Below are positions 34,604-43,695 of a DNA stretch of 64,000 nucleotides, in pieces. The stretch is taken from positions 1-64,000 of the forward strand of contig NZ_CABJCG010000014.1 of the NCBI RefSeq assembly GCF_902364025.1. Reading direction: 5' to 3'. Position 1 is the stretch's first letter; every line of letters starts with the position of its first letter. Source of the stretch: Enterocloster lavalensis (GTDB lineage: Bacteria > Bacillota > Clostridia > Lachnospirales > Lachnospiraceae). The translations under genes and the position numbers were made by a program. The notes below the pieces were generated by a model. The model was not told the DNA's origin, ran no database searches, and worked only from the letters and a program-made list of their open reading frames with translations.

Positions 34604-36260
34604 CCTCGATAAACTCTTGAATACGGCGGAGCTCATCAGCGAAACGAAATACAATGCTGATATAGCCGCCCTCGTGTATCTTGATATGGTCTACTAATTC
34701 AATCAAAATGTCCCTTGTCAGCTTGTCGATGTTCTGATATTGCCGGAACGCGGCTAAAAACGGGTTTTCGGTGTCAATGCCGTTTTCCAGTTCTGCCTGT
34801 TCCGCCCGGAGCTTTCCAATGACTTCCTCCAGAGCCTCGGCTTGCCGTTCATAGTCCTCTTTCATGTGCCGATAATCGGAATGGGAAATTTCACCGTCTT
34901 TCCAGTCCTGGTAAATCGCTTGTTTGTAACGGGTGATTTTAGAAAGTTCCCGTTCCTTTTGTTCAATGGCATCCATCAATTTTTTGGACTGGCTTTTTAC
35001 CAGCGGGGCCCGGTTGATCCGTTCAATGGTCTTTGTGTAATCGACAGCCAGATAAACCTGTTGTTGAATTGCATAGAGGACAGCAGCCTCCAGGCGGTCA
35101 TGCTTGATGGTGTGTTTTGTGCAAGCCGTTTTCGACTGGTCTTTATAGGTACGGCAATAGTAATACACCACATTCCCGACCTTGCTCCGGGTCATAGCCT
35201 TGCCACAGTCCGCGCATTTCAAAAAGCCGCTGAACAGATAGAGCTTTTTCTGCTGGGGCCCCGTCCGGGTGTCCCGAATAAGAAGCCGCTGTACTTTTTC
35301 AAAGGTTTCCCGGTCAATGATTGCCTCGTGGGTGTTTTCAACGATATACCACTCGTCCTCCGGGACAACTTCTTGAACGTGTACCTTGTAGCTTTTCATG
35401 CGGTAACGGCCCTGCACCATATCCCCGCAGTACATACGGTTTTTTAATATGGTAGTCACAGACATCGCACACCACAAGGGCGGCTTTGCAGGATCAACGC
35501 TGGGATTTTGATATTTCAGCCCCAGGCGTTCCCGCTTGTAGGCGGCGGGGCTTAATATCCCGTGTTCGTTCAGATAGCGGACAATGGCGTTTTTGCTCAT
35601 GCCGTCCAGGAACATATTGTAAATATCCCGGACAACAGCGGCGGCCTCCTCGTCAATCACAAGCGCGTTTTTGTCGTTTGGGTCTTTGACGTAGCCATAA
35701 GCGGCAAAGGAGCCAATATGCTCACCGTTACGGCGTTTCATATCAAACACCTCGCGCACCTTGTCAGAGGTTTCTGCACAGTGATTTTCATTGAGAACGC
35801 CCTGGATCGGAACAGCGATACTCCGCATATTCTGCGGCTCCTTGTAGCTGTCCAGCGGTTGATGGTACAATGAGATAAAACGGACATTGTACCGGGGGAA
35901 CCAGTCATCCAGATAATAGCCCTGGTCACTGTAATTTCGGAAAGAACGTGCAAGGTCTTTCACAATCACGCAGTTTACACGCCCCCGCTTAATATCGGAC
36001 AGCATCCTTTGGAAGTCCTCGCGCTCGTCATCGGTTGTGCCTGAGATACCGTCATCCACATATTCGTCAACAATGATGTATTCGTCCCCATCGTTAAACC
36101 CGGCAATATGATCTTCAATAATCTGCCGCTGGTTTGTAACACTTTCGGACTCGTCAAGACAACGCATATCTTCTTTGGAAAGGCGGATATAGATTGCAAT
36201 TCTCCATACCCTGTATTTTGGTCTTGCAGTTTCAACAATAGCCCGGCTTCTCCGTGCCAT
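34578..36260 (-). CDS. Large serine recombinase (integrase/excisionase of the ICE)
   Basis: The 560-residue protein has the N-terminal resolvase catalytic domain, with the nucleophile serine in [10 protein letters not shown] near residue 24 and the arginine motif in [11 protein letters not shown] recombinase domain follows, then a zinc ribbon ([15 protein letters not shown] ... [18 protein letters not shown]) and a C-terminal coiled coil. It belongs to the TndX/TnpX group that inserts and excises clostridial elements without a long target repeat. The start at 36260 has AAGGAGG five bases upstream; a further ATG at 36281 is less likely. It is the gene nearest the left end, as expected. Confidence 0.92.
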   Translation of the reverse strand: MARRSRAIVETARPKYRVWRIAIYIRLSKEDMRCLDESESVTNQRQIIEDHIAGFNDGDEYIIVDEYVDDGISGTTDDEREDFQRMLSDIKRGRVNCVIVKDLARSFRNYSDQGYYLDDWFPRYNVRFISLYHQPLDSYKEPQNMRSIAVPIQGVLNENHCAETSDKVREVFDMKRRNGEHIGSFAAYGYVKDPNDKNALVIDEEAAAVVRDIYNMFLDGMSKNAIVRYLNEHGILSPAAYKRERLGLKYQNPSVDPAKPPLWCAMSVTTILKNRMYCGDMVQGRYRMKSYKVHVQEVVPEDEWYIVENTHEAIIDRETFEKVQRLLIRDTRTGPQQKKLYLFSGFLKCADCGKAMTRSKVGNVVYYYCRTYKDQSKTACTKHTIKHDRLEAAVLYAIQQQVYLAVDYTKTIERINRAPLVKSQSKKLMDAIEQKERELSKITRYKQAIYQDWKDGEISHSDYRHMKEDYERQAEALEEVIGKLRAEQAELENGIDTENPFLAAFRQYQNIDKLTRDILIELVDHIKIHEGGYISIVFRFADELRRIQEFIEVNTHNEAV

Positions 36261-36368
36261 GATAGCCTCCTTCCCTATCACATTACATATATATTGTAAC
36301 TCTGTTCGGAGCCCCCATCAAGGATGACTCCACCTCTGGACAAAGTGTCCAGAAGATAGGGGAGAGGA

Positions 36369-36629
36369 TCACAGCCCGCTTTTTTTGCGCTGGAAGAAAT
36401 CAGAAAGGGCATCCTGCAAGGGCGGGGCGTTGTCCAGAAACTCCACTTTTACACCGAGATCGCCCACACGGAAACAATACGGGTTGCCCATTTCTTTCAG
36501 CATATAGGCCGCCCGAAGTTCCTGGGGGACGCTCGGATCAAGTTTCATACTGCTTATATCGGTTAGTTCGCCTTTGTTCATCTTTTGAATATCGACGCAG
36601 GAAAGCGCCGCGATATTTAGACTGTTCAT
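36369..36629 (-). CDS. Small conserved ICE protein of unknown function
   Basis: The 86-residue soluble protein begins MNSLNIAALSCVDIQKMNKG, with an AAGGAGG site upstream. It has no membrane segment or clear motif. Short proteins in this position are common beside the recombinase in clostridial ICEs, but I do not recognise a named family. A palindrome copy follows its stop codon and another precedes its start region. Confidence 0.6.
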   Translation of the reverse strand: MNSLNIAALSCVDIQKMNKGELTDISSMKLDPSVPQELRAAYMLKEMGNPYCFRVGDLGVKVEFLDNAPPLQDALSDFFQRKKSGL

Positions 36630-36757
36630 AGAACATACGCCTCCTTCCCAACATTACTATGCAAGTTTCAGTTTGTCCTATGAGAAAAAGCACAAGACCA
36701 GCGCCACAAAAGGACTGGCCTTGTGCTTTTCGTACCTCTGGACAAAGTGTCCAGAAG

Positions 36758-36958
36758 TCAATAGGGGCTCCGCTCATAGTAAGCCTGAGCCTCCTCCGGG
36801 GTGGTGTAGTCAAAAACCTCGTGGAGCTCCAGCATCACCTGTTCAATGTCCGTGGGATCGAAGCCGCACCGTTCCATCGCGGAGATTACATAGCCCCGGC
36901 AGGCCCCCTCGCTCAACGGTTGGGAGAGCAGGGCCTCCAATTCTGGATCGTAACTCAT
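36758..36958 (-). CDS. Small acidic ICE protein
   Basis: The 66-residue protein MSYDPELEALLSQ... is acidic and helical. The start at 36958 has GAGGGG eight bases upstream; the longer open frame to 37126 has no better site. Its TGA stop shares its T with the last base of the palindrome copy at 36734-36758. Function unknown. Confidence 0.6.
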   Translation of the reverse strand: MSYDPELEALLSQPLSEGACRGYVISAMERCGFDPTDIEQVMLELHEVFDYTTPEEAQAYYERSPY

Positions 36959-37196
36959 AGAGCGTTCCCCTCTTTCATAAAGATATAGGGGAGCGCCGCG
37001 CTCATTTTCTTGCCCTGTCATAAGACAGCCATACTCGGCGGCGGCGCTCCCCCGCAAAGAGGGCGGCGGCCCGGAGAGCCGGACAAGCGATCCGGCCCCG
37101 CGCTTATGGCTGTGGGCCCCACGCACTCTTTACGGAGAGGGAGAAAACCTCCTCTCATATACCACCAGAAAAAAAGGGGCAAATGGAGATGGTAAA

Positions 37197-37619
37197 TCAG
37201 AAATTTTTTCTCAAATATTTTTTCATACGCTTAACGCCGCTTTCCACGGAGCAGCGGACGGCGCTCTTGTCCACGCCCTCCTCACGGGCGATCTGGCGGT
37301 AGCTCTTGCCGAGGATCAGATGAGCGTCCACCCGGCGGCCCTGGGTTTCTGGCAGGGAGTTGAGGGCGTTCCAGAGCCGGAAGAACAGCTCCTTCCGATC
37401 CAGGATCTCCTGGGGGCTGGGTTCGTGCAGGCAGGCGGAATACTCGATCCCGTCGTCGCAGTCCAGGGAATAGTAAGCCTTATTGTAGCGCACACGCTCC
37501 GTATGGGCGGCCTCGGCCCGTTTCCCGGCCAGAAGTGCCTGGGCTACCTCGTCGGGCACCTCCACCAGCTCGTCCACTAAGTACCAATAATAAAAATCTT
37601 TCAGATTGATTGTAGTCAT
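37197..37619 (-). CDS. Sigma-70 region 4-like DNA-binding protein
   Basis: The 140-residue protein has a C-terminal helix-turn-helix of sigma region 4 type (LPETQGRRVDAHLILGKSYR, then QIAREEGVDKSAVRCSVESG). The N-terminal part is family-specific (INLKDFYYWYLVDE). Proteins like this near the recombinase act as ICE regulators in clostridial elements. GGAGG lies before the ATG at 37619. The 37620-37772 extension of the frame is a palindrome-containing spacer, not coding. Confidence 0.75.
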   Translation of the reverse strand: MTTINLKDFYYWYLVDELVEVPDEVAQALLAGKRAEAAHTERVRYNKAYYSLDCDDGIEYSACLHEPSPQEILDRKELFFRLWNALNSLPETQGRRVDAHLILGKSYRQIAREEGVDKSAVRCSVESGVKRMKKYLRKNF

Positions 37620-37930
37620 GACTTGTCCTCCATTTTGTTTCGGTGGGTGGTTGATCGGAAACAAAATGAAGGACTGGCGGAGAGCGGCACCCTGGGGAGC
37701 CGTCCCGTACCTCTGGACACTTTGTCCAGAAGTGGAATAAACAAAATGCGCTTGCACAACACAAGGCCGCACAAGCGCATAAAACGAGGAAATTATTTAG
37801 ATTATAACAATTTTCGCAACCACTACCAGAATATCCCTGTCCGGTGCCTGGGCTTTTTTTGATAAATTAAGGGCATGGACAAGGCACAGAAACACGGCGT
37901 ACCTCCTTTGCCGCCGTGGATATAAAAAAA

Positions 37931-38049
37931 GCGGCGGCCTTGAAATGATTAGTTTCAAAACCGCCGTTTAACTTCTGACCCTATGGGACGCATAACAACA
38001 CAGCCGCCAATCCAACGGTTTTTTTATATGCCGTTTCCGTTGGCGGCTG
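37931..38049. other. Two stem-loops in a 456-base gap without genes
   Basis: The gap runs from 37620 to 38075 and also contains the palindrome at 37709. GCGGCGG...CCGCCG (37931-37966) with an inner TTGAAA/TTTCAA stem, and CAGCCGCCAA...TTGGCGGCTG (38001-38049) with an inner CCAACGG/CCGTT stem, lie just after the DUF1266 gene stop. The second, with its T-rich loop, may end transcription of that operon. Confidence 0.45.
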
Positions 38050-38075
38050 GATAGATGTTTAAATTTTCAAAAAGG

Positions 38076-39257
38076 TTATAATGTAAAACCGATTTTTCTC
38101 TGTGCAGGCCAGGGGCAATCATGCCACTGACCGCCATCCTGTTCGTCTTTTCCAGTTAGCAGGTCAGTTGCGGCATCTGCAATATAGCCCAAATAGCTTG
38201 CCGCAGAGTTGTCACCGCATAGCAATTTCCACATTAGCCCGCCAAAAAGGTAAGACTGAGCAAATTCGCGCCAGCTATGTAATTCTTCCACGACCTTTTG
38301 AGATAAGTCCCAAAGGATGCCTCTTGCTTCACTCTCGGTAATCCATCCCAAATAGCATCCCCAACGGGTGAGCATCGCCGCTCGGCCAATATCCCATCCT
38401 GCCATAAAACCGGGGCTATATTGGCTCTTATACTGTTGTGCAAATCTCCATGCCCGGCTTGTGGACTCCCGGTCATCCTCGTCCATCGTTTCATCCATCA
38501 GTTCTTCTGGCGAAGATGCCTCACTATAAAGCTGATACCGCAAAATATAGCCTTCCTGCGCCAGATAACGGATCATATCCAACAAATCACTTCGGCCATC
38601 TATCCCCCAGGAACGGCGAACAAGCGACACAATTTTTTGTTCCATAACGGGAATATGTTCTTCTACATCCATTCCACTCAAATCATGGCTATTTAAGTTA
38701 GATACAATACCCGACAGCAAGATGCCAAACCGCTCCCATTTGTCATCATTTTTTTTGTAAGGGAGCGGCTCCGGCTCTGGCAGGGCCTCAAGCCGGGCCA
38801 TGGTTTCTTCCAAAGTGACATAAAGGTTTTGCTCTAGTTCCAAATTAAATTCAAGGTCATACTCTTCATCGGTGTCCTCCATCTCCAGCGTTTCAAGAGC
38901 CGCCGAGAGCACGCCCATATCTTCTCCAAACAGTTGCCCCATTACCTCTTCTGCGGTCGAAGCGGTAGCTTGTGCAACTTTATCATTTACCATTTTTTGT
39001 AGCAATTCCTCATTGACAGCCATCTGTGCCATATCACCAGTCCCGAATATCTGGCCCAGGATTTCTACTTGCCGGTCGGTGTTGGCATTAAGTTGTTCCT
39101 CGACCTTCGCGGCAGAGATAGACTCTTCTTGTTCCAAGTCGGCAACCTCTAATTTGTCGATGAGTTCCTCACTTTTTTCAAAAGTCTTTTTCATCGCATC
39201 GGTGGCTTTCTCACTGGCCTGTTGCGCCCGTTTCCTAATTTCATTTATATCAAGCAT
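38076..39257 (-). CDS. DUF1266-domain cargo protein
   Basis: The 393-residue protein has a coiled-coil, acidic N-terminal half (residues 1-140). The C-terminal domain matches DUF1266: RRSWGIDGRSDLLDMIRYL near residue 215, AGWDIGRAAMLTRWGCYLGWI near 300 and SWREFAQSYLFGG near 340. The biochemical role of DUF1266 is unknown. It overlaps the small membrane protein gene by eight bases and sits in a cargo block with no transfer genes. Confidence 0.7.
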   Translation of the reverse strand: MLDINEIRKRAQQASEKATDAMKKTFEKSEELIDKLEVADLEQEESISAAKVEEQLNANTDRQVEILGQIFGTGDMAQMAVNEELLQKMVNDKVAQATASTAEEVMGQLFGEDMGVLSAALETLEMEDTDEEYDLEFNLELEQNLYVTLEETMARLEALPEPEPLPYKKNDDKWERFGILLSGIVSNLNSHDLSGMDVEEHIPVMEQKIVSLVRRSWGIDGRSDLLDMIRYLAQEGYILRYQLYSEASSPEELMDETMDEDDRESTSRAWRFAQQYKSQYSPGFMAGWDIGRAAMLTRWGCYLGWITESEARGILWDLSQKVVEELHSWREFAQSYLFGGLMWKLLCGDNSAASYLGYIADAATDLLTGKDEQDGGQWHDCPWPAQRKIGFTL

Positions 39258-39432
39258 TTTTTATGTCCTCCTCATCAGTGGGAAGTGTATGCCATACCGG
39301 AGGTTCCTTGTGTCGTGTGAATAGTCTTTTGATCCGCTTTAATATTGCTTCTATAAAGTGAAACCATAAATTCCCCAATATAAATACAACCACAAGGAAT
39401 AGCAGGATCGCTCCAATTTCTTCTAAAGGCAT
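39250..39432 (-). CDS. Single-pass small membrane protein
   Basis: The 60-residue protein has one hydrophobic helix (IGAILLFLVVVFILGNLWF, near residues 6-24) and a basic cytosolic tail. It overlaps the DUF1266 gene, so the two are probably translated together and may act as membrane anchor and partner. Confidence 0.6.
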   Translation of the reverse strand: MPLEEIGAILLFLVVVFILGNLWFHFIEAILKRIKRLFTRHKEPPVWHTLPTDEEDIKNA

Positions 39433-39440
39433 TTTTTACC

Positions 39441-39926
39441 TCACTTTGTTGCAAATCTGTTCATAAAGAAGTCAGTAAAGGCGGCCAGTTCCTCGTCTTG
39501 TGACACATAGACATACAACTTTTCATCTTCCAGCCAATCATAGGCATTGATGCCGATATACCCTTTTTTATCTGGATAAATAATAAAAGCATCCGTAGGG
39601 TATTTATTGCGATAGGCTTTCAAAATTTCAGAACGGCGATAATAAGTCGGATCACCGCATCCGGAAAGATCAGGAACCGTGGGAACAACAACAATCGTCT
39701 GACTATCCTCGTTCCAGCCGACAATCAGATTACCGATTTTCGTCTTGCTTCCGTGAACAAATCCATAATTAAAACGGCTAACATCCTCTGTATATCCGTA
39801 AATCAACCTATAAGCATCCCCGTCCTTTACAACCTGATTAAATAGAGTACGCATTTTCTTCGCATTTGCGGAACTCTTTTCCATGTCAATTTCCGGGCCC
39901 TTAAACAGTTTGCTGAAAAATCCCAT
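39441..39926 (-). CDS. Unknown cargo protein
   Basis: The 161-residue protein begins MGFFSKLFKGPEIDMEKSS, has no membrane segment, and ends in an acidic beta-rich region (DEKLYVYVSQDEELAAFTDF). I recognise no family. It starts the cargo operon with the small membrane protein and DUF1266 protein downstream. Size and composition would suit an immunity-type or phage-type accessory protein, which is only a guess. Confidence 0.6.
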   Translation of the reverse strand: MGFFSKLFKGPEIDMEKSSANAKKMRTLFNQVVKDGDAYRLIYGYTEDVSRFNYGFVHGSKTKIGNLIVGWNEDSQTIVVVPTVPDLSGCGDPTYYRRSEILKAYRNKYPTDAFIIYPDKKGYIGINAYDWLEDEKLYVYVSQDEELAAFTDFFMNRFATK

Positions 39927-40072
39927 AATTTTTTCCTCCTAAATATTTGTATTTGAAAGTGAATAAGGTACTAAGTATTATGTACTTACATTGATTAGCT
40001 ATCTTACTTCTGGACAAAGTGTCCAGAAGTAAGATACTTTATTTCTCAAATAAAACAACGTCCATATTCCTG

Positions 40073-40192
40073 CTAAAAATCCAGAAACTCTGTCGGCAAC
40101 TTATCTTGAAATTGTTCTAACATTTTAGCAGTAGTTTTTTGTAGACCTTGATCCAGCAGATACTTGCTTACAAATGGGTCAAATTCTTTCAT
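40073..40192 (-). pseudogene. Truncated N-terminus of a GAD-like/DUF1851-type gene
   Basis: A 39-codon frame with AAGGAG eight bases before its ATG reads MKEFDPFVSKYLLDQGLQ, then KTTAKMLEQF and KLPTEFLDF, and stops. The sequence looks like the opening helix of GAD-like proteins, which include immunity proteins, cut off after about 39 of more than 150 residues. The palindrome copy at 40006 with its longest stem lies 43 bases downstream. A genuine short protein remains possible. Confidence 0.5.
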
Positions 40193-40332
40193 TGTATGTT
40201 CTCCTTCAGTTTTATTTACATCTTCAAAATAAAATCAAATAGTTAAATCTGTTTTTATTTTGATTGAAGTAAAATCCGCCTGAATACAGTACCATAACAG
40301 AATATTCGGACGGATTTACTCAATTCCATCAT

Positions 40333-40953
40333 TCAAGCGGTGGAGCTCTTTTTCAGCTTTTCCAGAACATCAACAATCGCATTCAGTTGAAAGTCAACAG
40401 TTTCATCAGCAACCTCGGAAACAAGCAAGGGGAGGGCATCGGGGAGTGCTCTACGTATAACCATCGCTAACAGGCTTAAATTTGTAAACAGCCCAATCAC
40501 CTTGTCATCTGCTTTCACCCCAAAACTTTCCAAGATTTCTCCAAACAACCGGAGCTGCCTCTTGCGGAACATCTGATATTTTTCCTTTGAAAGACGCTTG
40601 AAAATAAGTTGTTGTTCTTCAATCGTTAAAACGGCAATCCCATTTTTCTTTCCGTAACAGCAGGCATGGAGAAATTGCTTCACTGCATCGCGCCAGCTCA
40701 AAGCAGGATCAGCCATTAGCCTTTGAGCATATTCAATGAGTTTAGGCTGTTGCCAGTACAGAGTTTCAATCACTAAATCCTCTTTTGTCTGAAAAAACGA
40801 GTAAAAGAAAGTTCGCGAAATGCCGACTTTTTTATATATTTGTTCTACTGTTGTATGCTGTATGCCTTGTTTTGCCATCAGGTCAAGCCCAGTCGTGATA
40901 AGCAATGTTCTGATATGATTTCGATCTTCCTCCGAATAAGCTACCTTTGGCAT
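40333..40953 (-). CDS. TetR/AcrR-family regulator
   Basis: The 206-residue protein has an N-terminal TetR helix-turn-helix (TTVEQIYKKVGISRTFFYSF, residues 34-53) and a helical ligand-binding C-terminal domain. It probably represses its own gene or the cargo operon; TATCTTTATCGTC-like repeats at 40965-41005 upstream are possible sites. It lies between the cargo block and the relaxase module. Confidence 0.85.
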   Translation of the reverse strand: MPKVAYSEEDRNHIRTLLITTGLDLMAKQGIQHTTVEQIYKKVGISRTFFYSFFQTKEDLVIETLYWQQPKLIEYAQRLMADPALSWRDAVKQFLHACCYGKKNGIAVLTIEEQQLIFKRLSKEKYQMFRKRQLRLFGEILESFGVKADDKVIGLFTNLSLLAMVIRRALPDALPLLVSEVADETVDFQLNAIVDVLEKLKKSSTA

Positions 40954-41100
40954 TCAATCACCTCACAGACGATAAAGATATTTTTTTGTTTTTGTCTTTA
41001 TTCTAGCACATTCAATGGAAAAACACAAGGGGGGGGGCGTAATGTAACTCCCATATTTTCAAATGTACTATTTGGGGGCCCGCACGTTTCGGCAAGCAGG

Positions 41101-41152
41101 GCAAGTGTGGGCACACTTGCTATTTTTGCAAGGCCGGAGCCCTTGCAAAAAT
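41101..41152. other. Tandem hairpins after the relaxase gene
   Basis: GCAAGTGTGGGCACACTTGC (41101-41120) is a near-perfect hairpin. It is followed by ATTTTTGCAAGG (41122-41133) and CCTTGCAAAAAT (41141-41152), a perfect 12-bp inverted repeat. They lie about 75 bases beyond the relaxase stop. They could be the ICE oriT or a transcription stop; sequence alone does not decide. The rest of 40954-41228 shows only the palindrome at 41183. Confidence 0.5.
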
Positions 41153-41228
41153 GCTTGTTGGGGAGCTCCCCAAACCCGCCGGACTTCTGGACACTTTGTC
41201 CAGAAGTCCTATTGTCTGCGGCCCGTTG

Positions 41229-42632
41229 CTATCGCTCCTGGACCTTATCTTCCCGCCCGTCCGGGTAGCCGAGCAGGTGATCCACGTTTGCCTTGACCGC
41301 CACGGCCTCCCGCATATCCGCCTGGGCCTTGCGGTATTCCGTATAGAGAGATTTTTTCTTGTCCGCAAGCTCCCGGTGCTTCTTTTTCAACGTGTCCATC
41401 TTCGGGAGCTTCGCCCCGTCCAAAAGCTCATTGATCGCCGCTTTTGCCGCCCGGTAGTCGGCCAGCTCCGCCTCGTGCTGGGCCAGATATTTTTTAGAAT
41501 ACCGGGCCGCCTTGTAGCCGTCGAACACAGGCCGGGTCTTTGCGTACTGCACCACAGCGCCCATGAGCTGGGACGTGCGGGAAAGGGCCTCCTCCGTGTC
41601 CCGCAGCTCCCCGGCCAGGGAATGAAAGCGATCCACCGCCGCCTCGGTGCTGGCCGCAAGAGCCTCGTAATCGGTGAGCCCATGCTCCCGGAGATACTGG
41701 AGCGCGGCGGCCATCTGTTTGAGGTTGTAAATCTTCGCCCACCGCGCATAAGCCGGGCCCTTGCCCTGGGCCAGCCGTTCCTGGATGTCGATCATGAGAT
41801 TGACGCGCCGGGCCGGAGCCGGGCCCTCCTGGGGGAGCTCCGGGATCGGACGCTCCCCGGCAATCACCGCCCGGATGTCCTCCGGGTCAAAGCCAGGGCC
41901 CAGGGTGGACGAGCGCAGGCGGGTGGGCTTTTCCTGCCCAGGGGCCAGGAACGAGATCACCCCGCCCCGGCCACGCTTCACCGCAAAGCCGGACTCATCC
42001 ATAAGCCGCAGGAACGCCGCAAAGTCGGCGGGCTTCTTTCCCAGGGCCTCCACGATGGCAAGCCGCACCCGCTGTTTGGCCGAGGGCGGGCGCTCTCCGA
42101 TCCACTGTCCATAGTGGAGAAAACGGCCCTTGCTGTGGAGCTTTGGGTTTTGGATCACGGACAAGTCATGCTCCAGGCACACCCGGTCAGAGAGTTTCCG
42201 CAGGGCCGCCGCCGATCTGAAAAAATCCCGGAATTTCCGGGTGCAGTCCAGGGAAGTGGAATTGTAGTAAATGTGATTGTGGATGTGGCGGCGGTCTGTA
42301 TGAGTGGCAACGAAAAAGGCGTGTTTGCCCTTTGTCCAGCGCATCGCCGTTTCATAGCCCACTCGGTTTGCCTCCTCCGGGGTAATTTCCCCAGGCTTGA
42401 ACGCCTGCCGGATCTGATAGCAGAGCACATCCGCATCCCGTTTCTGTTCCCGGCCCGTGACGGCCTTGTACTTTGCTTTTGCTAAAAGGAACTCAGCGTC
42501 GGCGGTACGGTGATCGCACTCATAGGCGGAAATGAGCTCCCCGCCCTGGGTTTTCTCCGGATTTTGGCCGTAGTCGAAACGGTCTTTCATGGACTGCGCG
42601 ATAGTTTCCCCTTTGCTTATGTGATGGGTCAT
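41229..42632 (-). CDS. Relaxase/mobilization nuclease (MobP-like) of the ICE
   Basis: The 467-residue protein has an N-terminal relaxase domain with the three-histidine metal motif HTDRRHIHNHIYYNSTS near residue 105. The likely catalytic Tyr lies nearer the N-terminus. The long charged helical C-terminus (from TPEEA on) is typical. It would nick oriT and pilot the single strand into the type IV channel. It lies with mobC and the CD1845-like gene; palindrome copies sit at both ends of the gene. Confidence 0.88.
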   Translation of the reverse strand: MTHHISKGETIAQSMKDRFDYGQNPEKTQGGELISAYECDHRTADAEFLLAKAKYKAVTGREQKRDADVLCYQIRQAFKPGEITPEEANRVGYETAMRWTKGKHAFFVATHTDRRHIHNHIYYNSTSLDCTRKFRDFFRSAAALRKLSDRVCLEHDLSVIQNPKLHSKGRFLHYGQWIGERPPSAKQRVRLAIVEALGKKPADFAAFLRLMDESGFAVKRGRGGVISFLAPGQEKPTRLRSSTLGPGFDPEDIRAVIAGERPIPELPQEGPAPARRVNLMIDIQERLAQGKGPAYARWAKIYNLKQMAAALQYLREHGLTDYEALAASTEAAVDRFHSLAGELRDTEEALSRTSQLMGAVVQYAKTRPVFDGYKAARYSKKYLAQHEAELADYRAAKAAINELLDGAKLPKMDTLKKKHRELADKKKSLYTEYRKAQADMREAVAVKANVDHLLGYPDGREDKVQER

Positions 42633-42735
42633 TAACCGCGTTGTGGCCGTAAGCTCACCTCCTCCAGATAGACGAAAAGAGGGCGGCGGGAAAATCCCAC
42701 CGCCCGGTACTTCTGGACAAAGTGTCCAGAGGTCA

Positions 42736-43026
42736 TCAGCTAAACATAAAATCCTGCAAGGCGTATTTCATCCCATACAGGCGATCCAGGAGCCAGCCCC
42801 CGATGGCCGGAAGTCCAAAGGGAGAAACGAGGAACGCCAGCACCAACATGGCGATGCACCCGGTTTCCAATCCGGCAAAAAAGCCGCAGATTGCCAGCAG
42901 GACAAAAACCGCACACGCAAGGCCGCAGCACGCCCCCGCGATGCAGGAGAGGAACGAGATCACCGCCACGGCGAGGATCAGCACAAGAACAAAGGGGGCC
43001 ACGATAATTTTTAAGATTTTACGCAT
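42736..43026 (-). CDS. CD1845-family ICE membrane protein
   Basis: The 96-residue protein from the ATG at 43026 (MRKILKIIVAPFVLVLILA) has three hydrophobic stretches. The C-terminal SPFGLPAIGGWLLDRLYGMK matches the CD1845 family found in CTn5-type elements. Role unknown; its conservation next to mobC and the relaxase suggests a part in transfer. GGAGGAGG precedes the start. Confidence 0.8.
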   Translation of the reverse strand: MRKILKIIVAPFVLVLILAVAVISFLSCIAGACCGLACAVFVLLAICGFFAGLETGCIAMLVLAFLVSPFGLPAIGGWLLDRLYGMKYALQDFMFS

Positions 43027-43184
43027 ATCAAATACCTCCTCCAAAAATCCATTGTTTTCCTGGTACATCTATATTATACCTCTCCCGGAGGGGGCCCACA
43101 AGGATGGCTCCGGCTGTCCCCACCTCTGGACAAAGTGTCCAGAAGTCGGGAGAGCCGGAGAGCAAAACTGCTCCCCGGCAGGGG

Positions 43185-43529
43185 CTAAAGCTCCACCACG
43201 GCAGAGAGCTTTTTCAGCAGATCGGAGAGGGGGCCCCACAGCTTTTCATAGTCCCGTTGCAGGGCCGTGATCTCCTCCGGGTAAATGCCGCCGTAGGTGT
43301 TGGCCTGGATTGCCACCTGGTTTAGATTGTTGGCGCACCGCCGCTGGAGCGACACCAACTCCCGCACGTCCGAGAGGTCAACGTGGAGCACATAGCCGTT
43401 GAGCGCCATTTTCCGCACAAAGGCCCCCATATTGCGGACACCCGCCTCGGCCATACGCTCTTGAAGCAGGGCCAGCTCCTCCTCGGACACCATGACGTGT
43501 AAATGAATGGGGCGGCGGCGCTTTTTCAC
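43185..43529 (-). CDS. mobC: MobC-like relaxosome accessory protein
   Basis: The 114-residue basic protein has a ribbon-helix-helix-like N-terminus (RRRPIHLHVMVSEEELALL) and the MobC core GAFVRKMALNGYV near residue 35, with NNLNQVAIQANTYG near 70. MobC binds oriT beside the nick site and helps the relaxase open the strands. It overlaps the small upstream gene by four bases and is separated from the CD1845 gene by a palindrome copy. Confidence 0.88.
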   Translation of the reverse strand: MKKRRRPIHLHVMVSEEELALLQERMAEAGVRNMGAFVRKMALNGYVLHVDLSDVRELVSLQRRCANNLNQVAIQANTYGGIYPEEITALQRDYEKLWGPLSDLLKKLSAVVEL

Positions 43530-43684
43530 CGCTCCTCACGCTCCCGGCTCTGATAGGCGCGGGGCGGCTCCTTAACCTTATCCATCTTTGGCTTTTCCTC
43601 CTCCGGGGGCTGGGGAGAGCCGAACACACCGCACAGCCGCTTCATTTCCAAGTCAGCCCGATCCTGTTCCCTCTGTTTTTCCAT
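43526..43684 (-). CDS. Small charged protein upstream of mobC
   Basis: The 52-residue hydrophilic protein MEKQREQDRADLEMKRLCG... has AGGAGG seven bases before its ATG and overlaps mobC as ATGA. The overlap and ribosome site argue that it is real. It has no recognised domain; low complexity and charge suggest a flexible partner of the relaxosome. Confidence 0.6.
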   Translation of the reverse strand: MEKQREQDRADLEMKRLCGVFGSPQPPEEEKPKMDKVKEPPRAYQSREREER

Positions 43685-43695
43685 ACGCGCACCTC

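Noticed and set aside
36538..36813. 91-residue minus-strand frame containing FWTLCPEV
   Set aside because: It spans a palindrome copy and the spacer between two better-supported small genes and has no ribosome site.
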